Assembly (NCBI GenBank): GCA_900544945.1
Contig: UQXG01000140.1
Coordinates: forward strand, 1 to 5,133
Source of the DNA: an uncultured Eubacteriales bacterium
Lineage (GTDB): Bacteria > Bacillota > Clostridia > Oscillospirales > Oscillospiraceae
Direction: 5' to 3'
Length of the DNA: 5,133 nt
The position numbers and the translations under genes are program-made. Shown here one piece after another: positions 1-5,133 of this stretch; position 1 is the stretch's first letter, and the number at the start of each line of letters is the position of its first letter. The notes beneath the pieces are model-generated. The model saw only the letters and a program-made list of their open reading frames with translations, ran no database searches and was not told the origin of the DNA.

Positions 1-60
1 GCAATTGCCACTGGCAATTGATTGATTTGAATTCGCTGCGCGGAGCACCACCCTCCTAGC
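1..60. repeat. Palindrome-rich intergenic stretch, possible dispersed repeat
   Basis: Positions 2-20 form a perfect inverted repeat (CAATTGCC, loop ACT, GGCAATTG). Positions 35-46 (GCTGCGCGGAGC) are a second, near-perfect palindrome with one G-G mismatch. Between them lies an AT-rich TTGATTGATTTGAATT segment. Two palindromes so close together, beyond the hairpin of the gene, suggest a structured intergenic element that may recur in the genome. It could instead be the start of the next feature to the left, as the window cuts it off. Confidence 0.4.
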
Positions 61-70
61 GGAAGGCTTG

Positions 71-96
71 GGGGCGGCGGAAAACTCCGCCGCCCC
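71..96 (-). terminator. GC-rich hairpin after the stop codon, probable terminator
   Basis: An 11-bp perfect stem (71-81 with 86-96, ggggcggcgga against tccgccgcccc) closes a 4-base loop (82-85). It starts 19 bases after the TAA of the LRR gene. On the minus strand the hairpin is followed by CAAGCCTTCC and not by a U-run, so it is not a textbook intrinsic terminator; on the plus strand it is followed by only TTTGG. The position and stability still make termination or 3'-end protection the best reading. Confidence 0.65.
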
Positions 97-115
97 TTTG
101 GTCGTCCCTTTGGGA

Positions 116-3100
116 TTATTTCCGCACGGTCAGAGTGAGCTTTGCCTGGGTGGGCTTGGTGTCCAGAACCGTGTTGGCCGGAGTCACGTCCAGAATCAGG
201 GTGTACCTGCCGGGCTTCAGATTGGTGAAGGCCCCGGAAGGAACGATAATCATCCCGGATTGGGCGTCAAACCCGATGCCGCCGGCCGTCTCCACTGCCT
301 CCCGAAGGGCGGCGGTGGTCTTGGCGTTCAACGTAACGTCTCCCATTTTCGCCCCGGCGGGACCGGCGACCACAAGCTGCTGCATCAGGGCAGTGGTCTG
401 GGTGGTAAACACCGTCCGGTTGGGCAGCTTTGCCAGCTTGAAGGCGCTTTGGGTGACCTTGACGCTCAGGGCAGCGCCGGTGATCTTCTTGCCGCAGGCC
501 GTCAGAACCGGGGTCACCTTGTAGGCAGTCTTGGTGGAGTAATGCTCACCGGACTTTGCCAGGGTCAGATGAATCTTGCCCTCGGAATCCAGGCTTACGT
601 GGAACAGCTCCGCATTGTCGCCGATCAGCTCCACCGCCGTAGGTGCGCCCAGGCAATTCGTCAGCTTGGGGGTATAGACGATCTCACTGGCAGGATTCAG
701 CACATCCAGCTTGCCCTTGGCACTGAGCTTGAAGGTGGGTTCCTTGTCGTAGGTCTGGATTTTCAGGGTCAGGGGCATATCCAGCTCCGCACTGGGAGCG
801 AGGCCGTCCATCCACAGCTTCATGCCATTCAACTGGAAAGTGCCGCCATTCATGGTGCTCTCCGTCAGGGTAACGGTAAGCTCTCCGGTTTTGCTATCGT
901 AGTTCACGCCCTCCGGCAGACTGGCAAAATACTGCAAGTGGTAATGCTCCGGGTCACTGACGCTCACCTTAACGGTAGCGGTTTCCTTTCCAGCCAGCCG
1001 TTTGTTCAGCTTCACAGTGGAAGAAGAAAGCTTAACGGTAGGAATCTTCTCTTCCACCTGGACGGTCAGCTTGCCGGGAATCTCATACGCATCATTGCTG
1101 CCTGTTTCTATCTGCGCATAGTAAGCAATGGTATACTTACCCTTCGCGGGCATCGTCTGTCCATCCTTGGACTGGGCAAGAATCCGGGTTCCCTCATAGC
1201 GCACGCGCAGTTCTTCCGGAACCGATTCAAAGCGTATGCCGGACACATTCAGATTTCCCTGGTTCAGGGTGACGCTTGCCGCAGCCTGCATCCAGGGGAA
1301 GACCCGGTTCAGGGTCAGCTTGGTGCAGCTCAGCTTGAGGGTGGGAGCCTTATCGGTGACGGTGATCTTGTGAGTCAGTTTCACCGGCTTTTTCCAGGAA
1401 ACATCCTGAATGTGGAGATTGACGGTGGTGCTCTTCGCGCCCTCTTTCAGCGCAATCGTCACGGTATTCTTGCTCAGTTCCACCTTTTCCACATTCGGAT
1501 TTTCATCCCAGGTGATTTTCACCGAGCTGGTATAATCATAATCCTCGGGCAGCTGCGCACGCGCGTACAGGGCGGTGCCACCCCAGTTTGTATTCACGAC
1601 GGAGGCCGTGGGATTCAGAGTCAGCTTGGGAGCTTTATTTTCCGTGGCGATGTTGATGGTCTTGGTCACAGGGGTGTTATAGCCCGCGAATGTAACGCTC
1701 AGAGTTGCTTTCGTGTTAGGCTTATCGGCTGTCATACCGGCTGTCGAGTAGTCAATCAGGCAGCGATTTCCTTCACTCCAGAACAGATTAAAATCCTCAT
1801 TGAGCCGCGGTTCCACGCTCTCTATCTCACCGCCGGAGATCACCAGCATAGCCGAGCAGTCTTTATAGAACAGATTAACCTTCCCGTCCTGCTTCACGGT
1901 AAGCTTGGGCAGGGCCACCGTGACCTTCACGGTCAAATCGTAGTCATAGCTCTTGCGGTTTCCGCATTCCACCGTCAGGGTTACGGGGTAGGTGCCCTTG
2001 CTCACAAACTGAGCCGGGGCAATGGTCAGAATGCCGTTTTCGTAGCCGGCGGTAAACCGGTCGTCATTCAGAGAAACCTTCCGAATCAGGTTGCCGTAGT
2101 TTTCCGCCAATTCCAGCTCCGCGCCCTGGGTGGACGCGCCGTTCAGGCTCACCGTGGAGGAAACCAGTCTGGGCGTCCGATCCTGATAGGTCACGTTCAG
2201 GGTAACGGAAGCTTCCTTCTTGCCGCCGTCCATGGCCTGGGCAGTAATGACCACTGTGCCGGAGCCTACCAGGGTCACAAGGCCGCCGTCCACCACCGCC
2301 ACCTTCTCGTCGCTGCTGCGCCACTGCACCGGGCTGACGGCCTCGGCAGGCAGGGTCAAAGCCTTGAAGCGCAGGGTGTCCCCGTCCTCGGCGGAAATAT
2401 CCTGCTCGGCGGGAGCCGGATTGCCCCGATACTGGATGGTCACCTGGCTGACCTGGGGCAGGATCGTAAATTCCTTGGTCATCCTGACCGTGCTGCCGGT
2501 GAGAACAGCCGTGACCCGAATCGTCGTCGGCTCTTCCACAATCCCGGCGGTCAGAACGCCATCGTCGGTCACAGTCGCGTATTCCTGACCGCTTACCAGG
2601 AACCACCTGGCGGTGATTTTCTTGGCTCCGGGCATAGCCACGGCGGACAGGGTCAGCTTTTCGCCGCTGGTGATGGTGTCCACGCCCTGGGGCAGGATCA
2701 TAAGGCCCTCAGTGAAGGTGACCGTTTTGCTGCCCTGAGCGCCGGTCATGGCGTCGCGGCACGTCAGCCGCACCTTGCCGGAGCTCTTCATTTTCAGATA
2801 GTAGCCGCCCTCCTGGCCGCAGACTTCTGCAATTTCCGAGCAGGGAATTTCTCCCGCCGCGGTTTCCAGTGCCCAGCGCAGCTGGGCATTTTTCACGCCC
2901 GCGGGCAGGGTGACGGTGCCCTCCAGGGAGGTGCGCAGCTCCATGATTTCATCGGGAACGCCGGTCAGGTTCAGCAGCTCCAGCTTTTCACAGCCGGTGA
3001 AGCAGTCCTCGCCCACGCTCTCCAGAGAAGCGGGCAGCGTTATGTTGGTGAGCTTTCCGCAGCGCAGGAAGGCGGCCTTGCCCAGGGCGGTCAGGGTATT

Positions 3101-4921
3101 GGGAAGTCTCACAAGTTCCAGATTCTTGCAGTCCTGGAATGCGGAGCTGCCGATGGAGGTCACGCCCTGTCCCACAATCACCAGCTTGACCTGATCCCGA
3201 TACTCCGCCCATGGCGCGCCGGTGGCGGTAAAGCTCGCCATGTCCCCGGTGCCGGAGACGGTCAGGTCGCCGGCGGAGTTCAGGCTCCAGGTCAGAGCCT
3301 CGCCGCAGGAGCCGGAGGCTATCTCCTCGTTCGTCGTTATCGCTACCCCCATTTGGTAACCCTTATCCGCCCATTGAATGCCTGTCTCCCATTCCGAGAT
3401 GGTACCGGAGAAATAAACCTTCTTCAGGTTCTTCATGCCGTTAAAGGCGTTCGCGCCGATGGACTGGATGGAGTTGGTAAGCCACAGCCGCTGAACCCCG
3501 GAGCAGTTGTTGAACGCGCCAGCACCGATGGTCAACACGCCCCTCGGCAGAATGATCTCCTCGATGCCGGAGCATCCGGCAAAGACGTTCGTGCTGATGT
3601 TTTCCATGGCCGCCGGGAACACCAGAGTGCCCGTAATACCGCCGCAGCCATGGAAGGCATTGTCGCCCAAGCTCACCAGGCTGCTGGGAATGTTCAGCGG
3701 GCCGGTCAGCTTTGTGCCATTGAAGGCGTTCGCGCCGATGGTCGTAATGCTATTCGGCAGGTTGATCGTGGTAAGGCTGCTGCATTCCTTGAAGGCTTCC
3801 TCGCCGATGGACGTAACGCCATCCGGGAGGCTGACCGTAGTCAGATTATCGCAGAGCCAGAAGGCCCTCTTGCCGATGGTTTTCAGGCCACTGGCGATCT
3901 GGACGCGCTCCAACGAATCCAACTCCTTGAAAGCATCATCGCCAATGGTCCCCACGCTGCCTGTGATCAGGACCTCCTGCAAAGCATCACACTCATGAAA
4001 AGAGTAGTTACTCAGACGGGGCACATTCCCCTTGATCTCTACCGTCTTCAGAGCCCAATCGCCCGAGAACGGTCTGTCGCCCATCTCGGTTACACTGGCG
4101 GGAATGACCACGCTGGTAAGAGAAATGCAGTGATACAGAAACCCTTCCCCTATCGTCTCCAGACCCTCGGGAAACTCGATTTCCGTCAAGGCGAAGCAGG
4201 AGGCAAACGTACCCTCTCCCAGCGTTTTCAGAGACTTGGGGAGCCTGATCTCCTGGAGCTCCCAGCAATCCATGAAGGTAAGTTTGCCAAGGCTTATCAG
4301 CCCCTCCGGAAGGGACACCTCCCGGAGTTTATAGCAGGAACAAAGTCCGCTGACACTTGTGATCCCCTTCTGAACCTCCAGCTGCAGGATCTGATCGTTA
4401 TAATCCCTCCAAGGTGTGTCTTTCCTGCTATCATATGCTGCTACGGCTCCGGTACCGGAGAGGATCAGGGTGCCGTCGGTGGTAAGTACCCAGGTGACGT
4501 TGGAGCCGTCTGCCTCCGCGCCGCAGTTGCCGGAGGCGAGAATGTCGTCCTCCGCCAGCAGTGCCAGGTCAGTTTCGGTGGTCTCCTCGGTGGGATCGGT
4601 AGGATCGGTAGGATCGGTAGCCTCCGTGGATTCCGTTTCCTCCGTGGGGTCCGTCACCTCCGGCACTTCCGTGGCCGCCGGAGGTTCCGTGAACAGGGTG
4701 GTTTCCGGGGCTTCCGTAGCCGCCGTGGTCGGGGTCTCGGTGGCCGGTTCCGTGGGAGCCAACGTAGCCGGGACGGGCGGTTCCGTCACGGGCATTTGGA
4801 TGGGCTCCTCCAGTTCTACCGTGGGAGCCGCAGTGTCCTCCGGCAGGGTCTCCGCCAGAACCGGGGTCACCAGCTGGCTCGTCAGCACCAGAGCCAGCAG
4901 CAGGGCAAGCAGTTTTTTCAT
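116..4921 (-). CDS. Large secreted BspA-like leucine-rich repeat protein with Ig-like and tandem C-terminal beta domains
   Basis: The product has 1601 residues and is probably exported by Sec as an extracellular adhesion or binding protein; ligand unknown. Seen in sequence: signal peptide 1-23 (KK, hydrophobic core, VLA|E), TEP-rich linker 24-118, entry module about 127-187, 14 LRRs of 23 residues at 188-508, cap about 509-530, second entry module 533-587, three LRRs 588-656, Ig-like domains about 668-738, 739-822 and 823-913, then seven tandem units 914-1601. The LRRs fit the BspA/LRR_5 pattern (x-IG-xx-AF-xx-C-x-L-xx-hxLP). The third Ig-like domain has the Big_2 signature (WRSSDEKVAVVDGG, then GSGTVVITAQA). 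The ATG at 4921 is chosen because it starts the signal peptide and follows a good ribosome binding site; TAA is at 116-118. No LPXTG, SLH, dockerin or C-terminal membrane segment is visible. The coding frame is intact. Architecture is confident; the biological role is inference. Confidence 0.96.
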   Translation of the reverse strand: MKKLLALLLALVLTSQLVTPVLAETLPEDTAAPTVELEEPIQMPVTEPPVPATLAPTEPATETPTTAATEAPETTLFTEPPAATEVPEVTDPTEETESTEATDPTDPTDPTEETTETDLALLAEDDILASGNCGAEADGSNVTWVLTTDGTLILSGTGAVAAYDSRKDTPWRDYNDQILQLEVQKGITSVSGLCSCYKLREVSLPEGLISLGKLTFMDCWELQEIRLPKSLKTLGEGTFASCFALTEIEFPEGLETIGEGFLYHCISLTSVVIPASVTEMGDRPFSGDWALKTVEIKGNVPRLSNYSFHECDALQEVLITGSVGTIGDDAFKELDSLERVQIASGLKTIGKRAFWLCDNLTTVSLPDGVTSIGEEAFKECSSLTTINLPNSITTIGANAFNGTKLTGPLNIPSSLVSLGDNAFHGCGGITGTLVFPAAMENISTNVFAGCSGIEEIILPRGVLTIGAGAFNNCSGVQRLWLTNSIQSIGANAFNGMKNLKKVYFSGTISEWETGIQWADKGYQMGVAITTNEEIASGSCGEALTWSLNSAGDLTVSGTGDMASFTATGAPWAEYRDQVKLVIVGQGVTSIGSSAFQDCKNLELVRLPNTLTALGKAAFLRCGKLTNITLPASLESVGEDCFTGCEKLELLNLTGVPDEIMELRTSLEGTVTLPAGVKNAQLRWALETAAGEIPCSEIAEVCGQEGGYYLKMKSSGKVRLTCRDAMTGAQGSKTVTFTEGLMILPQGVDTITSGEKLTLSAVAMPGAKKITARWFLVSGQEYATVTDDGVLTAGIVEEPTTIRVTAVLTGSTVRMTKEFTILPQVSQVTIQYRGNPAPAEQDISAEDGDTLRFKALTLPAEAVSPVQWRSSDEKVAVVDGGLVTLVGSGTVVITAQAMDGGKKEASVTLNVTYQDRTPRLVSSTVSLNGASTQGAELELAENYGNLIRKVSLNDDRFTAGYENGILTIAPAQFVSKGTYPVTLTVECGNRKSYDYDLTVKVTVALPKLTVKQDGKVNLFYKDCSAMLVISGGEIESVEPRLNEDFNLFWSEGNRCLIDYSTAGMTADKPNTKATLSVTFAGYNTPVTKTINIATENKAPKLTLNPTASVVNTNWGGTALYARAQLPEDYDYTSSVKITWDENPNVEKVELSKNTVTIALKEGAKSTTVNLHIQDVSWKKPVKLTHKITVTDKAPTLKLSCTKLTLNRVFPWMQAAASVTLNQGNLNVSGIRFESVPEELRVRYEGTRILAQSKDGQTMPAKGKYTIAYYAQIETGSNDAYEIPGKLTVQVEEKIPTVKLSSSTVKLNKRLAGKETATVKVSVSDPEHYHLQYFASLPEGVNYDSKTGELTVTLTESTMNGGTFQLNGMKLWMDGLAPSAELDMPLTLKIQTYDKEPTFKLSAKGKLDVLNPASEIVYTPKLTNCLGAPTAVELIGDNAELFHVSLDSEGKIHLTLAKSGEHYSTKTAYKVTPVLTACGKKITGAALSVKVTQSAFKLAKLPNRTVFTTQTTALMQQLVVAGPAGAKMGDVTLNAKTTAALREAVETAGGIGFDAQSGMIIVPSGAFTNLKPGRYTLILDVTPANTVLDTKPTQAKLTLTVRK
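119..2182 (-). repeat. Seven tandem beta-rich repeat units forming the C-terminal 690 residues
   Basis: Units begin near residues 914, 1004, 1098, 1193, 1294, 1395 and 1494. Most open with a short P-[KRT]-[LVF]-x-[LV] strand (PRLVSS, PKLTVK, PKLTLN, PTLKLS, PTVKLS, PTFKLS), often followed about 8 residues later by a V-x-LN or L-x-LN strand. They close with a strand ending in V-T-x-K, V-E-E-K or T-Y-D-K just before the next P. Units are 90-108 residues long and diverged at the DNA level. I do not recognise a named family; the fold is probably an Ig-like or cadherin-like beta sandwich (inference from alternating beta pattern). The last unit ends LTLTVRK at the stop with no anchor. Confidence 0.7.
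2183..2920 (-). other. Three Ig-like domains (residues about 668-913)
   Basis: The third domain (about 823-913) fits bacterial Ig-like group 2 (Big_2): LRFKALTLPAEA, W867 with SSDEKVAVVDGG, then a GSGTVVITAQA strand and a closing VTLNV strand. The second (about 739-822) has the same plan: GEKLTLSAVAMPGA, a W/F strand, TVTDDGVLTAG, IRVTAVL. The first (about 668-738) is more divergent, with cysteines at 694, 701 and 721 that could include a disulfide. Such domains usually act as stalks or binding modules on exported proteins. Confidence 0.75.
2954..3160 (-). repeat. Second LRR array: 3 repeats (residues 588-656)
   Basis: Three 23-residue units start at residues 588, 611 and 634 (TSIGSSAFQDC, TALGKAAFLRC, ESVGEDCFTGC). 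The first two keep the L-P end; the third ends NLTGVP and runs into the Ig-like part. The array is much shorter than the 14-unit array and its last unit is degenerate. Confidence 0.88.
3161..3325 (-). other. Second LRR entry module (residues 533-587)
   Basis: This is an internal paralogue of the first entry module: EIASGSCG, TWSLNSAGDLTVSGTG, then APWAEYRDQ, then V-x-GQGVTSI. It lacks the short insertion between CG and W found in the first copy. It restarts a second, shorter LRR array after the cap of the first, so the LRR half of the protein is two solenoids in series. Confidence 0.8.
3398..4360 (-). repeat. First LRR array: 14 BspA-like repeats (residues 188-508)
   Basis: Fourteen units run at a near-strict 23-residue period: 209, 232, 255, 278, 301, 324, 347, 370, 393, 416, 440, 463 and 486 are unit starts after the first. 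The first unit (188-208) is two residues short and the unit starting at 416 is one residue long. The core pattern is x-h-G-x-x-A-F-x-x-C-x-x-L-x-x-h-x-L-P-x-x-h, as in BspA-like/LRR_5 proteins. Units at 278 and 301 are the most degenerate, with Arg-Pro and Asn-Tyr where the others have x-AF. The array ends in KVYFSGTISEW, resembling the C-cap usual for this repeat class. Confidence 0.9.
4361..4543 (-). other. First LRR entry module (residues about 127-187)
   Basis: The module reads ILASGNCG, then W144 with L-x-x-DGTL and SGTG at 155-158, then TPW (169-171), DY and DQ, then V-x-KGITSV leading into the first LRR. It matches the second module at residues 533-587 position by position (ASG-x-CG, W-x-L, G-x-L-x-x-SGTG, PW-x-x-Y-x-DQ, V-x-x-G-x-TS). 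Modules of this kind often precede LRR_5 arrays in Clostridia and probably form a small beta N-cap for the solenoid (inference). Confidence 0.8.
4568..4852 (-). other. Thr/Glu/Pro-rich low-complexity linker (residues 24-118)
   Basis: About 95 residues consist mostly of Thr, Glu, Pro, Ala and Val, with motifs such as TEPP, ATEAPETT and TDPTDPTDPTEE, and almost no bulky hydrophobic or basic residues. Such stretches are typically extended, acidic spacers in Firmicutes surface proteins, separating the folded part from the membrane or wall; here it lies directly after the signal peptide. The DNA is correspondingly repetitive, with many 'tccgt' variants on the plus strand. Length variation between strains is likely (inference). 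Confidence 0.85.
4593..4619 (-). repeat. Perfect 9-bp tandem repeat, 3 copies, encoding Asp-Pro-Thr units
   Basis: The plus-strand unit GGATCGGTA occurs three times without mismatch. Read on the minus strand it gives the TDPTDPTDPT run at about residues 102-111. Because the unit is a multiple of three, gain or loss of copies would change linker length without breaking the frame. Confidence 0.9.
4853..4921 (-). other. Sec signal peptide (residues 1-23)
   Basis: The N-terminus has two lysines at residues 2-3, a hydrophobic core rich in Leu and Ala (residues 4-14), a short polar stretch and a small-residue site ending VLA at 21-23, followed by Glu24. This is the usual type I signal peptidase layout. 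There is no lipobox cysteine, so the protein should not be a lipoprotein. It sets the true start of the gene and predicts export. Confidence 0.92.
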
Positions 4922-4925
4922 AAGG

Positions 4926-4941
4926 TCACCTTTCCTTCCTC
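4926..4941 (-). promoter_or_regulatory. Ribosome binding site for the LRR protein gene
   Basis: Minus strand GAGGAAGGAAAGGTGA ends four bases before the ATG at 4921. It contains AAAGGTGA, matching the 3' half of the AAGGAGGTGA consensus, and GAGGAAGG further upstream. This supports the chosen start. Confidence 0.85.
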
Positions 4942-5133
4942 AGGTTGGTTGTTTCCGGACGCCTAGTTTTTGGCTTACATACCAGTTACATATATTATAC
5001 CAGTAAATCCCGGAAATTGCAAGGACTTTTTTGTCAGATTGTATAAATTCTGAAAAACCGGCATCGGCAGACCCAAAGAGTTGCCTAAAGAATGGAAAAA
5101 GGGGTTGTCTCGTTAAGTGCCCCTATGGGTCAA
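4942..5133. other. Upstream intergenic region without a supportable gene
   Basis: Apart from the promoter at 4994-5022, this stretch shows no gene. Minus-strand frames entering from the right edge all hit stops by about 5113. On the plus strand an ATG at 5092 stays open to the edge for only 14 codons and has no clear ribosome binding site. The direct repeat ATACCAGT at 4979-4986 and 4997-5004 flanks the -10 region. A GGGGTTGTCTC motif at 5101-5111 lies near the edge. Confidence 0.6.
4994..5022 (-). promoter_or_regulatory. Sigma-A type promoter with extended -10
   Basis: Minus strand reads TTGCAA (5017-5022), a 17-base spacer (5000-5016), then TATAAT (4994-4999). The spacer ends in TGG, giving an extended -10 (TGnTATAAT). 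The -10 is perfect, the spacing optimal and the -35 matches TTGACA at five of six positions... TTGCAA differs at positions 4 and 5, so four of six match. Predicted start of transcription is near 4987, giving a leader of about 66 nt. Flanking DNA is AT-rich in contrast to the gene. Confidence 0.85.

Noticed and set aside
2064..2606. Minus-strand 180-codon frame inside the gene
   Set aside because: It overlaps the Ig-like coding region in another frame, has an Arg/Gly/Asp-rich low-information product and no independent start signal.
4593..4619. Tandem repeat considered as a CRISPR or iteron array
   Set aside because: Units are 9 bp without spacers and lie in frame within a Thr/Glu/Pro linker, where they encode Asp-Pro-Thr.
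68..4966. Plus-strand open frame of 1632 codons starting at a TTG
   Set aside because: It is codon-for-codon antisense to the LRR gene. Its product has no signal, motif or domain and is rich in Gly, Gln, His and Arg as expected for a complement, while the minus-strand product has a signal peptide, regular LRRs, a promoter and a ribosome binding site.
4416..5006. Plus-strand open frame rich in Ser-Val-Gly repeats
   Set aside because: The repeats are the reverse-strand image of the TEP-rich linker's low-complexity DNA, and the frame runs through the gene's promoter.
5017..5047. Divergent plus-strand promoter (TTGCAA, then TATAAA at 5042-5047)
   Set aside because: The spacer would be 19 bases and the -35 is the self-complementary box already used by the minus-strand promoter; no gene follows on the plus strand within the window.
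5092..5133. Short plus-strand frame beginning ATG at 5092 and open to the edge
   Set aside because: Only 14 codons are visible, with no convincing ribosome binding site, and it overlaps the GGGGTTGTCTC motif. It cannot be supported without sequence to the right.

Overview
The window is dominated by one gene. On the minus strand a single open frame of 1601 codons (positions 116-4921) fills about 94% of the 5133 bases. It encodes a very large secreted protein made of leucine-rich repeats followed by Ig-like and other beta-rich repeats. A Firmicutes-type signal peptide, a Thr/Glu/Pro-rich linker, BspA-like LRRs of 23 residues introduced by 'ASG-x-CG ... SGTG ... PW' modules, and a moderately GC-rich coding style point to a gut-type member of the Clostridia, most likely Oscillospiraceae/Ruminococcaceae. 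That assignment is by style and is an inference.

Layout, read in the direction of transcription (right to left). Positions 4922-5133 are non-coding as far as can be seen. They hold a strong vegetative (sigma-A type) promoter with an extended -10 box, a leader of roughly 66 nt and a purine-rich ribosome binding site directly before the ATG at 4921. The extreme right edge resembles the end of a mobile element or a terminator, but only weakly. The gene then encodes a signal peptide (residues 1-23), a TEP-rich linker (24-118), a first entry module (about 127-187), 14 LRRs (188-508) with a cap, a second entry module (533-587), 3 LRRs (588-656), three Ig-like domains (about 668-913, the third a good Big_2 type) and seven tandem units of about 90-108 residues to the C-terminus. 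After the stop codon, positions 1-115 hold a strong GC hairpin (71-96), probably the transcription terminator, and then a palindrome-rich stretch at 1-60 that looks like an intergenic repeat.

The gene appears to be monocistronic within the window: it has its own promoter and a hairpin just after the stop, and no second gene can be supported. The protein is exported. It carries no sortase motif, S-layer homology domain, choline/GW-type repeat or C-terminal membrane anchor, so it is either released or held at the surface non-covalently. A role in adhesion or protein binding is plausible from the BspA-like family, but nothing in the sequence proves a ligand.

The long open frame on the plus strand is an antisense shadow in exact codon register with the real gene. 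No defence system, RNA gene, CRISPR array or complete mobile element was seen.
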